Assembly: GCA_026261815.1 (NCBI GenBank)
Contig: JAMPIT010000712.1
Location: forward strand, 372,001 to 436,000
Direction of reading: 5' to 3'
Length of the DNA stretch: 64,000 nucleotides
From: Monarcha castaneiventris obscurior
Taxonomy: Eukaryota; Chordata; Aves; Passeriformes; Monarchidae
Notes under the pieces: generated by a model
What the model was told of the DNA's origin: nothing
Seen by the model: only the letters and a program-made list of their open reading frames with translations
The model's database searches: none
Translations under genes and position numbers: made by a program
In this document: piece by piece, positions 53,536-63,750 of the stretch
How the letters are laid out: the number at the start of each line of letters is the position of its first letter
Position numbering within the stretch: position 1 is the first letter of the stretch

Positions 53536-55973
53536 CCCTTTGTGGTGGGCGTTAACAGGCGTCCCGTCCTGGTTGCCGGTCCCTGTGCCACCAGATGCTG
53601 CTGCTCCGTGTCACACCATCATGTCGCTAGCGGAGTGTAACGGGGAGAGCAGTCGGTGCCTTTGTTTCTCCTGCTCTCCGCACAGCTGTCACTTCCAGTG
53701 ATCAGTAGAAAAATCATCACCCCACCGGATCATACATATGGAACGGTGTCTGTGCGGAATATTTATTGTAACATGTGTCGGGGCCGCGCCGGTCACGAGC
53801 CCCGGGCTGGGCTTGTGCTGTGCCAGCCCCGGGAGGATGCTCCAGTCCCCCTGGCTCTGCCTGCTGGGGAGGTGTGGGTGTCCCCCCGGCCGTGTCCCCA
53901 CAGCGGTTGGGGGACTCGGGGCTAATTGCTCTTGGTGGCCTCGGGCTGTGCAGCATCCTCTGCCTCATGGGGGACTGGGGAAGTGCTCCCTCTCCCAGCC
54001 TGTCCCCACCTTGTTCCCAAAGGATGGCTTCAAGCTGGGGGAGCAGCTGGGGGAGGTGTGGGGGGTGTGCAGAGCTGGTAAAGCTGCAGGGGAGCAAAAG
54101 CCCGAGGGCTGCCCCTTGCTGGGGGTCACCTGTGGGGTGGCCTCTGGGGTCTCCAAGGGCAGGAGGTGAATGCGCGCGGGCGCCTCGGCCCCGTCAGTGT
54201 CTCCAGGAGCTCTCTCCCATCTCGGGAGCTGTCAGCTCGGCACCTTTCATGTGTGATGGGTAAACAGCGTGGCGCGCCTGCCGGGGAAGGCTGTTGGATC
54301 CCTGCTGGTGCTAAAGCGGCGTCTGGCAGGGACGGGGAACGTGCCGTCGCCTGCGCGAGGCACGGCGGACGTGACACCCCGCCGGGGCTCCGTGCGGCTT
54401 TCCTGATGGAGAGCAGAGCCTGAGCCACCCTGGTGTCAGGGTGAGGCCGTGCCGCTGGGATCCCTGCTATTCCCTCCCTGCAGGTGTGCCACTCCTGTCA
54501 CCAAAAACCAGCTCCCACATCCCCATCCCGTGCGCTGGTGGGTGGCTGATGGGGACACGGAGCCCCCCGTGCCCCCTCTCCGTGCGTTTTCCCTCTCCGG
54601 GGTGGACAGATGCTGCGCGGGCAGGACGGGGTCACCGGGTCCCCCCAGCACATGGCTGGGGGAAGGTGTTGCCAGCGCCTTTTGGCACCCGCTGCCACAC
54701 GAGCGCGCTCCTCTGACAGCTTTATCAAGCCTCCAGACTTCCCAATTCCATTGTTCCTGACATCTGTTTCGGTAAGTGATTAATTGCAATTAGTGAACGG
54801 TTTGAAAGCCTGTGGAAGAATATTCAGCAGAAAACTCGTCAAGATTAATGAGTGGTGGCAGTTGTCAGAAGGGCTGCTGCCTCGCCGGGATGCGGCGGCG
54901 GCGGGGAGGTGCGGGAGGCTGGGCGAGCGGGGTGCCCCCCTCCCCTCGCCCGTGTCCCCCCCCCTCACCGTGTCCCCCCCCTCCCGGAGAATAACACGGG
55001 CTGATTTTTCATCCGAACGCATGAATTATCCACTAATGCGCTATTAATAAAGCGCTGTGGAGTTTCACCGAGATTAGGTCCTAAATCATGCAGAATGAAT
55101 TTTAATCAGTCCGAAAGACACCGGTGCTAGCCACTCCCGGGGACCTGCAGGAAACCAGCCTGGATCCAGCCGGGATCTGCTGCCGGAGCAGCCGCGCCTG
55201 CACCTTTGCCCCCGTGCCATGCCGTGCTACGTGCGGGTGGTGGCAGAGCCAGGCACCTTTGTGCTCTGCTGGCAGCGCAGGGTGGGTTGCAGGGTATGAG
55301 CTCTGTGGGCACAGCCGGATCTCCAAATCCTTGCCAACGGGCACAGCGGGATGGCAACCTGTGAAGTGGCACCCGGCTGGGGTGCCCGGGGTGCCAGGAC
55401 GGAGCAGGGATCCTCTGTGCCGCTGTGCCATGCCCAAATTCCCAAAGGCCCCACATTCTGGGGGTGTCACTCCTGCAGCGAGATTCCCAGGTCTCTGCAG
55501 TGTGCCTTGGCTCTCTGCTTGTGCCCCCAGCTTGGTGCAAGGGCCCACCCCGAGGTGCCGGGGGGTTGTGGGGGTGCCGAGGCCGGGGGGTGACACACCC
55601 ACAGCCCCAGGGGGAAGGGAGGGTGCGACATCTGCTCCTGCAAATTGTTTGCCTTGCCGAGGTCAGGGCGGCTCGACAGCCCCAGGTCCTGCGAGCAGAT
55701 GGCTCCGGCATGTTCCCGGCCGCGCTCCGCTGTGCCGCACCCATGAAATTCCCCATTAACTGGCTGTGACCGGAGGGTGGAGGGGGAGGACGCATCGCTC
55801 CCTCCTCTGCGCTCAGCCTGGGAGCACACGCAGCCTCTGTGTGTCCCCAAGGGCAGCAGGGACTTTTCCCCTCCGCCGGGGAGGGGGTTGCTCCCCATGC
55901 TTTGCACGGCCTCGCTAATCCAGGGGAGCTGCTCATCGCCCAGGGTGCACCCACGTGCTGGTGGGGAGGGAGT
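53536..55973. other. intronic sequence with AT-rich spots
   Basis: AT-richer, non-repetitive spots occur at 53695-53780 (GATCAGTAGAAAAATCATCA, GAATATTTATTGTAACATG), 54720-54860 (TCGGTAAGTGATTAATTGC, CAATTAGTGAACGG, CAAGATTAATGAGTGG) and 55005-55110 (GCATGAATTATCCACTAATG, GCTATTAATAAAGCGC, GAATGAATTTTAATCAG). Each may be a small regulatory element. No exon with complete signals recognised. Confidence 0.4.
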
Positions 55974-56069
55974 CCCCATCCCCATCCCCATCCCCATCCC
56001 CATCCCCATCCCCATCCCCATCCCCATCCCCATCCCCATCCCCATCCCCATCCCCATCCCCATCCCCAT
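55974..56069. repeat. CCCCAT hexanucleotide satellite
   Basis: Sixteen perfect CCCCAT units. The other strand is (ATGGGG)n, with sixteen G4 tracts spaced by AT, so it has strong G-quadruplex potential. It is one base longer per unit than the CCCAT arrays at 12.8 and 28.4 kb. Confidence 0.97.
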
Positions 56070-57194
56070 CCCTGCCTGCCAGCCTGTCCCCGTCCCATGG
56101 CTTTGATTTATTGCTCTTTTGGCGGAGGGCAGGGGTGGCGGGGGTCGGCAGGGGCTGGGCAGGGGTCGGGAGGTCCCGCCGTCGGCCGCCCTTTGTTGGT
56201 GTCCGGCACAATGACCCGGCGCAGGCTGTTTGCTCGGCGCGCTGGGTAATTACCGTGCCGGGGAGGATGAGGAGGTCAGGGCCGATGGAGCTGCCGTGAC
56301 CCACCAGCGTCGAGGCCCTGTGTGGCAGCGGCTTGTCCTTCCCCTGTCACCATCTGCTCGGAGGCGGCCGCTTGGAGCGGCGGGGCTGCGGCGCTCAGAC
56401 GGACGGACAGATGGTGGTGGGTTTGAAGAGGTAGAGTGTGTACTTTGTTCTGGAGAGCTTGGAGGGGGAAAAAAAAAAAAAACCATTAGAAGGAGAAAAA
56501 GACAGGGAGAGGAGAAGGAGGGGACGTCCTCCTGTGTCCTCACCGCCTGCCACGGTGCCACACGTTGTAGTGGAGATTGTCACCGTGCCATGGATGGGGC
56601 TGGCACCGCGGCGTGCTGCAGTTGGAATGACAGAGGGGTGGAATGGGTGGTCGCTGCCCCTCTGAGTGCCCCCTGGGCCACCACCCCACAGGATGTGGGC
56701 GTCCCTGTGGTGCTGCCAGGGATGCCCTTATCCCCGCTGCGTCTCTGCAGGGCCTGACCCCGGCGTGCTGCCCCGCTGGCACTGCACGTCCCTGCCTGCC
56801 AGCGGTGCCAGCCAGGCCGGGGCTGATGCAAGCGGCATTCCCGGGCAAGCCCGGCCGCTTCCCAACCGGCTGGGGCGGCCGGACCTGGGGAGAGGCGCGG
56901 GCGTGGGGTCCCTGCAGCGGTGCTGCGGACGCCGGGCACAGGCAGGGCGATGCAGCGTCTGCCCAGGGCGCTCCTGACCCGCCGGACCCGCTCGGGCAGC
57001 GGTGGCGTGGGTTGGCGGCTTTGGCTCCCGTGCAAGAGGTGGGGCAGGCCGCCCCTGCCGCCTCGCCGCCGCCTTTTCCAGCGGCGCCGGCCCTCCGTGT
57101 CCCGGCATCGCCTCCGCGCAGCGGGCCGCGCTCGACGCCCATGCAACGGTGCCACGGCGGTGCCTGCCCGGCGCCCGCGGGCAGGGCGGGGATG
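56070..57194. other. GC-rich intronic sequence, nothing assigned
   Basis: Very CpG-rich between about 56740 and 57300, possibly another CpG island, but no first exon with a donor could be picked out. Confidence 0.4.
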
Positions 57195-57241
57195 CTGGCA
57201 CCGCATCCTGGCACCGCGTCCTGGCACCGCGTCCTGGCACC
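57195..57241. repeat. 13-bp CTGGCACCGCRTC repeat
   Basis: Three full units and a partial fourth (CTGGCACC). Confidence 0.93.
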
Positions 57242-57439
57242 CGGGTGGCTTTGCCGGAGCGCGCCGGTGTTGTGCCACACAGGGGGGAATTGGCGCAAGC
57301 AGCCGGGGCTTGAGGCCACGGTGCGCGTGCCGTCGTCCCGGAGCAGGGATGCGAGTGGGCTCCCTGAGGAGGGATTCTCACGGAAGTCAGAGGCTCCGGG
57401 TTTGGGACCCTGCCCGCTGCCTGCCACCGTTGCAATTCT

Positions 57440-57620
57440 GGCTTTGCTGCCTTTTAATTACCGCCCGCGCCAGGCCTGGCCCCGCGTTCCACTTCATTAC
57501 GCGATTGCGATCGGGGCCGCTCCTCCCTCTCGGCCGGCTCCGGTGGATAATTAGGTGTGTTTTCTCCCGCGTGCAGACAGACACTTAATACAGCTTTAAT
57601 CACCTGCTCCAGCGGCTCCC
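57440..57620. promoter_or_regulatory. mixed island with TAATTA cores
   Basis: CCTTTTAATTACCGCC, TTCATTACGCGATTGCG, GGATAATTAGGTGTG and CACTTAATACAGCTTTAATC lie within a CpG-rich setting. This mix of CpG and homeodomain cores is seen at developmental promoters and enhancers. Inference. Confidence 0.35.
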
Positions 57621-57699
57621 ACCCACCGCCCTGTGCCCGCTGCTGCCGCCGCTGCTGCTGCCCGCAGCCCGCCCAGCCGGGTAATGACAGGCTGCGGGT

Positions 57700-57847
57700 A
57701 CCCGGTGGAATGCCCGCTGATAACCCCTGCTGCAAATGCCCGGTGCAGGTGCCCGGTGCAAACAAACAAACCCCTGCAAGTGCCCAGTGAATGTGCCCAC
57801 TGTGACAGCCCTGTGCCAACACCTTGTGAGTATCCCCAGTGCAAATC
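57700..57847. repeat. degenerate GTGCCCGGTGCAAA repeat, left part
   Basis: Loose modules around TGCCCGGTGCAAATGCCC and CCAGTGCAAAT, with an AAACAAACAAAC insertion near 57760. The same module family resumes after the CR1 fragment at about 57993. Confidence 0.75.
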
Positions 57848-57992
57848 ATGGAGTTGTGGAATGGTTTGGGTTGGAAGAGACCTTAAAGATCACCTTGTTT
57901 CAACGCCCTGCCATGGGCAGGGACACCTTACGCTAGACAACGTTGCTCCAAGCCCTGTCCAACCTGGCCTTGAATGCTTCCAGGGATGGGGA
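57848..57992 (-). mobile_element. CR1 3' end fragment inside a tandem repeat, antisense
   Basis: ATGGAGTTGTGGAATGGTTT, GGGTTGGAAGAGACCTTAAA, GATCACC, GCCCTGCCATGGGCAGGGAC, ACCTTACGCTAGAC, CCAACCTGGCCTTGAATGCT and TCCAGGGATGGGG together match the reverse complement of a bird CR1 3' UTR, ending near the usual 3' octamer position at the left edge. The repeat modules on both sides belong to one array, so the element inserted into an existing repeat. Confidence 0.88.
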
Positions 57993-58165
57993 ATGCCCAG
58001 TGCCAACACCCAGTGCCCATCCCTGATGCAAATGCGTCATGCGAACACCTTGTGCAAATGATCAGTGCAAACGCCCGGTGGACATCCCCAGCGCAAATGC
58101 CCCGCTCCAATGCCCCAGTGCCCATCCCTGGTGCCAATCCCCGGTGCAAACACCACCCAGGTGGG
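57993..58165. repeat. degenerate GTGCCCGGTGCAAA repeat, right part
   Basis: Continuation of the modules left of the CR1 copy: CAGTGCCAACACCCAGTGCC, GATGCAAATGCG, GTGCAAATGATCAGTGCAAA, CGCAAATGCCCC, CCCGGTGCAAACACC. ATGCAAAT-like octamer cores recur several times. Confidence 0.75.
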
Positions 58166-59394
58166 GACCTGGCATGCCCTGGGGTGCCGTGGCGCTGGCA
58201 GGCGGCACTGCCCGGCTCCCGGCCGGCTTCTCCGGAGCAGGCGGCCGCCGGCTCCTCGCAGGTGTACGCACAGACTCCGCGGCGCCCGAGCTTCTGTGCG
58301 GCGGGCGCGTGCCAGCACACTGCTGTGCCTTGCGAAGGTAGCAGCCATCTGCACTGTGATAAAAAGCCCTGAGGATGATAAATAGACAAGTAGCACTTTT
58401 ATTGGATTGCCGTTCCGAAGCAGCCACTTTGGGTTTGGCACGGCGCTAACGACAGACTCGCCGCACGCTGTGCCCAGCCGCCCCGGCCGGGGGAAAGGGG
58501 CTGCCCGGTGGCGATGCCAGCGCCCGCCCGGGCACCTGTGCTCGGCCTGGAGCGCTCCCCCTGCCTCTTCCCCCCTTGGTTTTTGGGTGTGACACGGATC
58601 TGGGTGACCCGGGATGTGGCGGATGGGAGGGCAGCGTGGCTGGCTGTGGGGCAGGAGCGGGGCTGTCCAGCTGGCACGGCTCGGCACGGCGTGGCACGGT
58701 GTCCCAGCTGCTGTGCTGGCCTCGGCATCACCTGCACAAAGCAGCTTGTTTGTCAATAATGGAGCAGGGAAAATTGCACCCGAAATGCCTCTCGGCTCTG
58801 CTTTGTGCTGCCTTAATGCGTCCACCCCGGAGGTGCCGGCTCGGCGGCGGCACAAAGGCTGCTGGAAGGGAGGGGAGGAAGGGATGGGGAGCTCAGAGAG
58901 GTTCCAGGGGGGATTTACTCCCCACTGCCCTGCACAGACCCCCAGTGCCAGGGTGAGGGGGCAGAGACAGGCTCTGATCCACGTGGTTGGCACCATCATG
59001 CCCCCACAGCTTGGCTGTGCCTGATGCCAGGGATGCCAGCCTGGTGGGATTGATGTGAGTTTTGTGGGGGCAGCATTGCTCAGTGCTTGCCCAAAATTCC
59101 CGCTGCTGGGAGCGGGGTCCTACCAAACCTCCCCATCTCACTGTGCTGGGACATCACTCCGGCCTTGGGGATGCATTTCCCAATGAATTCCATGTGAATC
59201 GTGGCTGCACTCGCCATCCTGCACTGCCTGTCCCACTGGAGCCCCAACACGGAGGTGACACCAGATTTTGGGGTGGCGTGGGAAAAGCAGCGACCCCCTG
59301 CTCACTGGTTTGGCTTGGGAGATGCTGGGGTGGTTGTGAGCATCCTTGTCCCTGTCTGTGTCCCCTTGTGGAGGAGGCAGCTCCTGCAGAGGGA
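58166..59394. other. intronic sequence, nothing assigned
   Basis: GC-rich with an AT-richer patch at 58330-58430 (GTGATAAAAAGCCC, GATGATAAATAGACAAGTAG) and another at 58745-58780. No gene recognised. Confidence 0.45.
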
Positions 59395-59545
59395 TGGGGC
59401 AGCTGGGGACACAATTTATGGGGTGACAGGACGGGTTGGGGACACCATTTATGGGGTGACAGGATGGGTTGGGGACACCATTTCAGGGGCACTATGGGAC
59501 AGGACAGGTTGGGGACACCATTTCAGGGATGCTACAGGACACAAC
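59395..59545. repeat. 33-40-bp tandem repeat (GGGGACACCATTT)
   Basis: Four to five units starting GGGGACACMATTT, the first two about 33 bases apart (TATGGGGTGACAGGACGGGT) and later ones about 40 bases with a CAGGGGCACTATGGGACAGG variant. Confidence 0.9.
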
Positions 59546-60659
59546 AGCTTGGGAATGCTGTTTTGGGGCACAGTCCCCGTGTTACAGGGCTGACAAGGGG
59601 AGGCTGGACTGGCAGCACAGGGACTGGGGGTGCTGAGGCGGGGGGGTGTCTGCCCCACACCCTGCCAGCCCCCCACCTGCGGCTCAGGGGCCGCACGCAG
59701 CTGCCTGCCCGGGCGTGCATCCCAGGAATTTGGGAGCTCGGGGCGGGGGGGCCGGCTGCCTCCATGCCCTCTGACCCCCCGGATGATACAAGCCCTCTTC
59801 TGTTTCTCCTCAGCCCGCCGGCGGGGTCAGCCTGACGGCTGGCGCTGGCTCCCTCGCCGCGATAAAACAGCTCGTCTGTCACGACACAAAAGATCCGTCA
59901 GGCTGCTGGCACGGCCCAGGGGACACGGCCCCGGCGCTGGGTGTGTGCTGGGGTGCATCTGAGGGACCTCCCCAAGCCATGCTGGGGCTCCCCGGGGTGC
60001 TCAGGGTCTCAGCAGCGGGGTAGGGACAGGGACAGGACTGAGGTGTCCCGGCTGATACCCCCGCCAGCCCCTGCTGTGCCGCAGGGAGATAGAGCCCCGT
60101 GTCCTGGCTCCCTGCCATGCCCACTGCCCTCACTCCTCACCATCCAAAAATACCTCGGGAGGCCCCAGCACGAGGTGCCCCTCATGCAGGGGGATGTTCC
60201 GGAGGGAACTGCTCACCTTCATCCATCCCAGACCCACTTTCCTCCTGATTCGGGGTCTCTTTTTATCCAATTTTTTATCAGCTTCTCAATAATTTCTGGC
60301 ATCTCACTCTCCGGGATGCTGAGGGGTGCAGCCTGGGAGCTGCATCCCCCTGCAGCAGCACCCCCTGCTATGGGTGCAGGACCCCCCCTCAGCACCCCCA
60401 GCCCCGACTGGGTGGTTTTTGAGAACTCAAAAGCGTCTCCAATTAGGAGCAGCGGTGCCGCGGCGCGGTGGCGAGGCACTGGGGCTGTCACTGTGCCGCC
60501 TTAATTAGCAGCGCCAGGGCAGGGGTCAGCACAGCTCGGCGGTCTTGACAAGGCTGCTATCAAGTGCAAGCAGGGAGGAGGAGGGAAGGGAGGGAAAAGC
60601 AAAGCTCCCCAACTCAGGACCAGCCTGGGCGGCGGGGAGGGGGAGGATGAGCGCGCCGG
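59546..60659. other. intronic sequence with AT-rich spots
   Basis: AT-richer patches occur at 60250-60300 (TTTTTATCCAATTTTTTATC, TCAATAATTTC) and 60415-60510 (CCAATTAGGAGC, CCTTAATTAGCAGCG). No exon recognised. Confidence 0.4.
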
Positions 60660-60815
60660 AGCCACGCAGGCAGAGTTAAAAGGGAATAAAATGGTCGCTG
60701 TCACCCGCCAGCGGCTCAGCGCCGGGGCTGTGCCTCCTGCTGCCGGGCTGTGGGACCAGTCCTGGGCCCCCCCAGCAGCCTGAGCACCTCGGGAGGGGGA
60801 CACAAGACCCCTGCC
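60660..60815 (+). promoter_or_regulatory. TATA-like promoter and leader of exon 1c
   Basis: GTTAAAAGGGAATAAAATGG gives a TATA-like AATAAAAT at 60685-60692, placing initiation near 60715-60725 by the usual spacing. A leader of about 100 bases would follow before the ATG at 60816. An ATG at 60691 lies inside the TATA-like motif and would be upstream of the start site. Inferred from layout only. Confidence 0.4.
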
Positions 60816-60858
60816 ATGCTGGAGATGAAGAGCTGGTCGTCTTTGCTGCAGAGCCTCA
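60816..60858 (+). CDS. alternative first coding exon 1c
   Basis: ATG at 60816 (G at -3), 14 codons MLEMKSWSSLLQSL plus one base, then a near-consensus donor CTCA/GTAAGTG. A second in-frame ATG is at 60825. It leaves in phase 1 like exon 2 and exon 1b. Reading through the donor meets a stop after two codons, as expected of an intron. The peptide is a plausible short amphipathic N-terminus. It lies more than 20 kb downstream of exon 2 and before the right edge, so it needs an acceptor beyond the window. Confidence 0.5.
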
Positions 60859-62559
60859 GTAAGTGACGGGAGGGGCGAGGCCGGGGGCTGTGGGGACACC
60901 CCTCTTGTGGGGACACCCCCTCCTGTGGGGACGCCCCACTGCGAGCTCCCCACAAGCCGCCCCCTCCCTGGTGCCACCGTGCAAGGGGAAGTGGGTGGGT
61001 GGCACGGCCGGGGCGAGGGTCCCGCAGCCCCCAGCCCCTCGTGCCGCCCCGTCCCCTCTCCGGCGTCCCCGGCCATGGGGTCAGCGCCCGGCCGCGGCCG
61101 GGCTTAACCTCTGCCCTTACCCTCCCGACCTCCAGCCCTGTTAAAAAGGGTTTAAATGCAAAGTTATTTGATAGCTAATCCCAGCTATCCTGGGGGCAGC
61201 CCCGGGCTTTGGCGCTGGGAATCGCCCCGAGCCGGGACCCTCAGGCGGCAGCGCCGGCACAGCCGGGGTTGCACCGGGGCTGGAGGTCAGGCAAACGCGC
61301 CGATTAAAGTCCGGCGGGTGAAAAGAGCTTAAACAAATCCCAAATCCCTCAGATGCCAGATGAGGCTGGTCGAAATTTTCTCGGGAGCCACCGTGGGGAG
61401 GGGGAGAAACGCTGAAACTGGCGGGAGCGCTGGGAAGGCTGAAACTGCTGGGAGCACTGGGGAGGCTGGAGCTGTGTGGGTGCTGGGTGGGCTTGGGGCT
61501 GGGCAGGGGGCTCGGTTGGTGTTGTGGGGGCCAGCTCAGTGCTGGGGGGCCCTGGGTGACTTCCTGCCCTACATCCCTGTGCTGCGGGGCCAGGAGGGAC
61601 CAGCATCAGGGAGCCCCTCTGTTTCACTATTATCTCCCCATTTTAGCACATCTCTCCTCCAAAATGCTGTTTGTGGGGTGCCAAGGGGAGACACAGGTGG
61701 GTGTCCCCAATGCTGAGCGGTCACCCAGCCAAACTATTTGCTTGGGAGCAAAAAATCCTCATTTCCCCTCCTTCCAGGTGTCATGCAGTGGAGGTGCTCG
61801 CTTGTCCCCAGGCCTGTGCCCCTAAACAGGTCACAAGTCCCTGGCCTGCCATGTCCCATTGCCTTCCCCAAGCAAAAACGTCTCATTGGGGTGCCAGGCT
61901 GCAGCCTCACCCCCAAGTCCAGCAGGATACAGGGGGTCCTTGGGTAGCCAGATCCTGCCATCCCCTTGTGATGCCATTTAGGGAAACTGAGGCAGGCGCA
62001 GCCAGGAGGTGCTGCTGTGGGGGGACCTGCGATCTGGGGTGCAATGGGGGCTGTGGGTGGGAGGAACAGGGGGACAATTCCAGGTCACAGCTGGACGGAC
62101 GGGCTCTGTCCCCTCAGTCCTTATCTGTTGCCCTTGGCAATGAGTCCCCAAAGAACCATCTGGGCCAGCTGAACCCCGGCCCAGGGACGGAGGTCACAGA
62201 TGCTGTGAGGAGCCACGCAGACCCCCAGGCCTCCCTTAACTGGGGAGGATGGATGTGCTGCGGGAAGGGCTGGGGATCCCTGTGCTCCCTGCCCAGTGGT
62301 TATGGGATGCCCTGCGCCCCCGTGGCAGCCTCTCCATTGTCACCTTGCAGGCTCCCTCATGGTACCCGTCCCATTGTGGTGCACCCTCCTTCACACCCCC
62401 TTGTGAGCGCTTCTGACAACCCCAAAGCAGGCAGCTGGTGTCAGGGGGGGCTCTGTGCAGGTGCCATCGGCCTCCCCAGCTCTGTCACACCCCACACCCC
62501 ACATCCCTGCCCAGCAAGGGTTAACCCTGCGGAGGCAGGATGCCTGCAAGCCCTTGTGC
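60859..62559 (+). other. intron after exon 1c, nothing assigned
   Basis: GC-rich DNA with small AT spots at 61138-61185 (GGGTTTAAATGCAAAGTTAT, TTGATAGCTAATCC). Single TGAGGCA/GAAACTGAGG word at about 61983. No further exon recognised. Confidence 0.45.
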
Positions 62560-62850
62560 CAGTTCAGAAATGAATGTTGCCTTTAATATACCATCCTTCA
62601 ATCCTTATCTCTCCTAATTTATTGGACATAACTGGTTGCGCTGATGGATTCGTGGCTTAGACCTTGGCTTCTAAATTTCAGCATTAATAATCTGCCCCTT
62701 CATTCTGCTCTCCAGATGTCTTTCATTTATCTGCTTATTCAGTAGGGGTGCAACCTCGCGTCCTCCGTGCCAGCGCTAATGTGGCCTGGTGACAATAAAT
62801 TTGGACTTGCAATAACGTGGCCAGATGAATGAATTGACCTCTTGGTGACT
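62560..62850. promoter_or_regulatory. long AT-rich block, regulatory-looking
   Basis: About 290 non-repetitive bases with GCCTTTAATATACCATCC, CTCCTAATTTATTGGACATA, TTCAGCATTAATAATCTGCC, TCATTTATCTGCTTATTCAG, GACAATAAATTTGGACTTG and GATGAATGAATTGACC. Strong compositional contrast with the flanks. A second-best candidate for a conserved developmental element. Confidence 0.48.
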
Positions 62851-63159
62851 GTCACTCCCAGCCTCCCCCCTCGTTAGGGACTGCTGGGGACCAGGGGGGC
62901 CCCCTAACAACGGATGCTGCTGTCAACCCCCTCCTCCTCGCTTTTTTTTTCCCCCAAATTTGGGAAAATTTTTAGGAAAGTAGATGAGGGGACTGCTTAA
63001 TCTTTAATCAGCTCTGGAGCAGGGCGAGGGCAGCCATCCCTGGGGAAATGCTGAAAACAGGGAGCCCTAATAAGGCCCCCCAGGGGCTGTGACCCCCTCG
63101 CCCAGGTGGGGACGTGTCAGTGCTGCCGGGCTGAACCTGAAGCGGGCAGGTTGCACACC
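62851..63159. other. spacer with short AT spot
   Basis: A T run at 62943-62950, then CCCAAATTTGGGAAAATTTTTA (CCCAAATTTGGG is a perfect palindrome) and GCTTAATCTTTAATCAGC. Otherwise GC-rich with no gene. Confidence 0.45.
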
Positions 63160-63355
63160 TGAGAGCGTGCGGAGGAATGTGTTTGCTTAATTAATTGGCG
63201 GCGGGAGCGCGCCGGGGGTGTAAATCTAACGTGGGCCTTGGCAGCCTGCAGTGCCGCGCACGCAAGACTAGACTTTAAATAAGGGTGCAATTATTGTTTG
63301 AATAATTGACGAACAACGGGCGCGCATCGGCGCTCAGCCTAATGGGCTTTGATCG
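63160..63355. promoter_or_regulatory. AT-rich regulatory-looking island
   Basis: GTTTGCTTAATTAATTGGCG, GTGTAAATCTAACGTGG, CTTTAAATAAGGGTGCAATT, ATTGTTTGAATAATTGACG and ATGGGCTTTGATCGC, including TAATTAATTG, an ATTGTTTGAATAATTG dyad and a TCF-like CTTTGATC. Regulatory role inferred. Confidence 0.42.
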
Positions 63356-63559
63356 CTCGCCAGGGCCGCCCGGCGCGCCGGCATCCCGCCCATGAAGGAT
63401 GTGAGGGGTCCAGCGAGGGGTGCCGGGGGGTCAGCGGGGGAAATCGGGGTGCTGCTTCGCCTCCGGGTGGGTTTTGTGGGGTAGATGTGGAAAGTGGGGT
63501 GTGATTTCCCCCCTCGCCCCAGCCGACAGCGCGGCGCCGCGGGGTCGGCCGGAGAGGAG
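63356..63559. other. GC-rich spacer
   Basis: No gene or repeat recognised. Confidence 0.45.
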
Positions 63560-63750
63560 GAAGAGGACCCTGCACGTAGCAATTGATTTAAATCATTTTA
63601 GAGAGGACCTATGGAAAATAAAAAGCCTTTAATCACATTTGTATCCATTTCCAGCCTCGGTAAATCAATTTGGATTGAGCTGGGTGCCACGGTTACAGCT
63701 GATTAGCGCGTGGCGGATGGGGTCAAATTAATGCTAGCTGGGTTCGCTTA
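63560..63750. promoter_or_regulatory. AT-rich regulatory-looking island
   Basis: GCAATTGATTTAAATCATTT is a near-perfect palindrome. It is followed by GGAAAATAAAAAGCCTTTAA, CGGTAAATCAATTTGG, CAGCTGATTAGCG and CAAATTAATGCTAGC. Non-repetitive, between GC-rich flanks. Confidence 0.42.
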
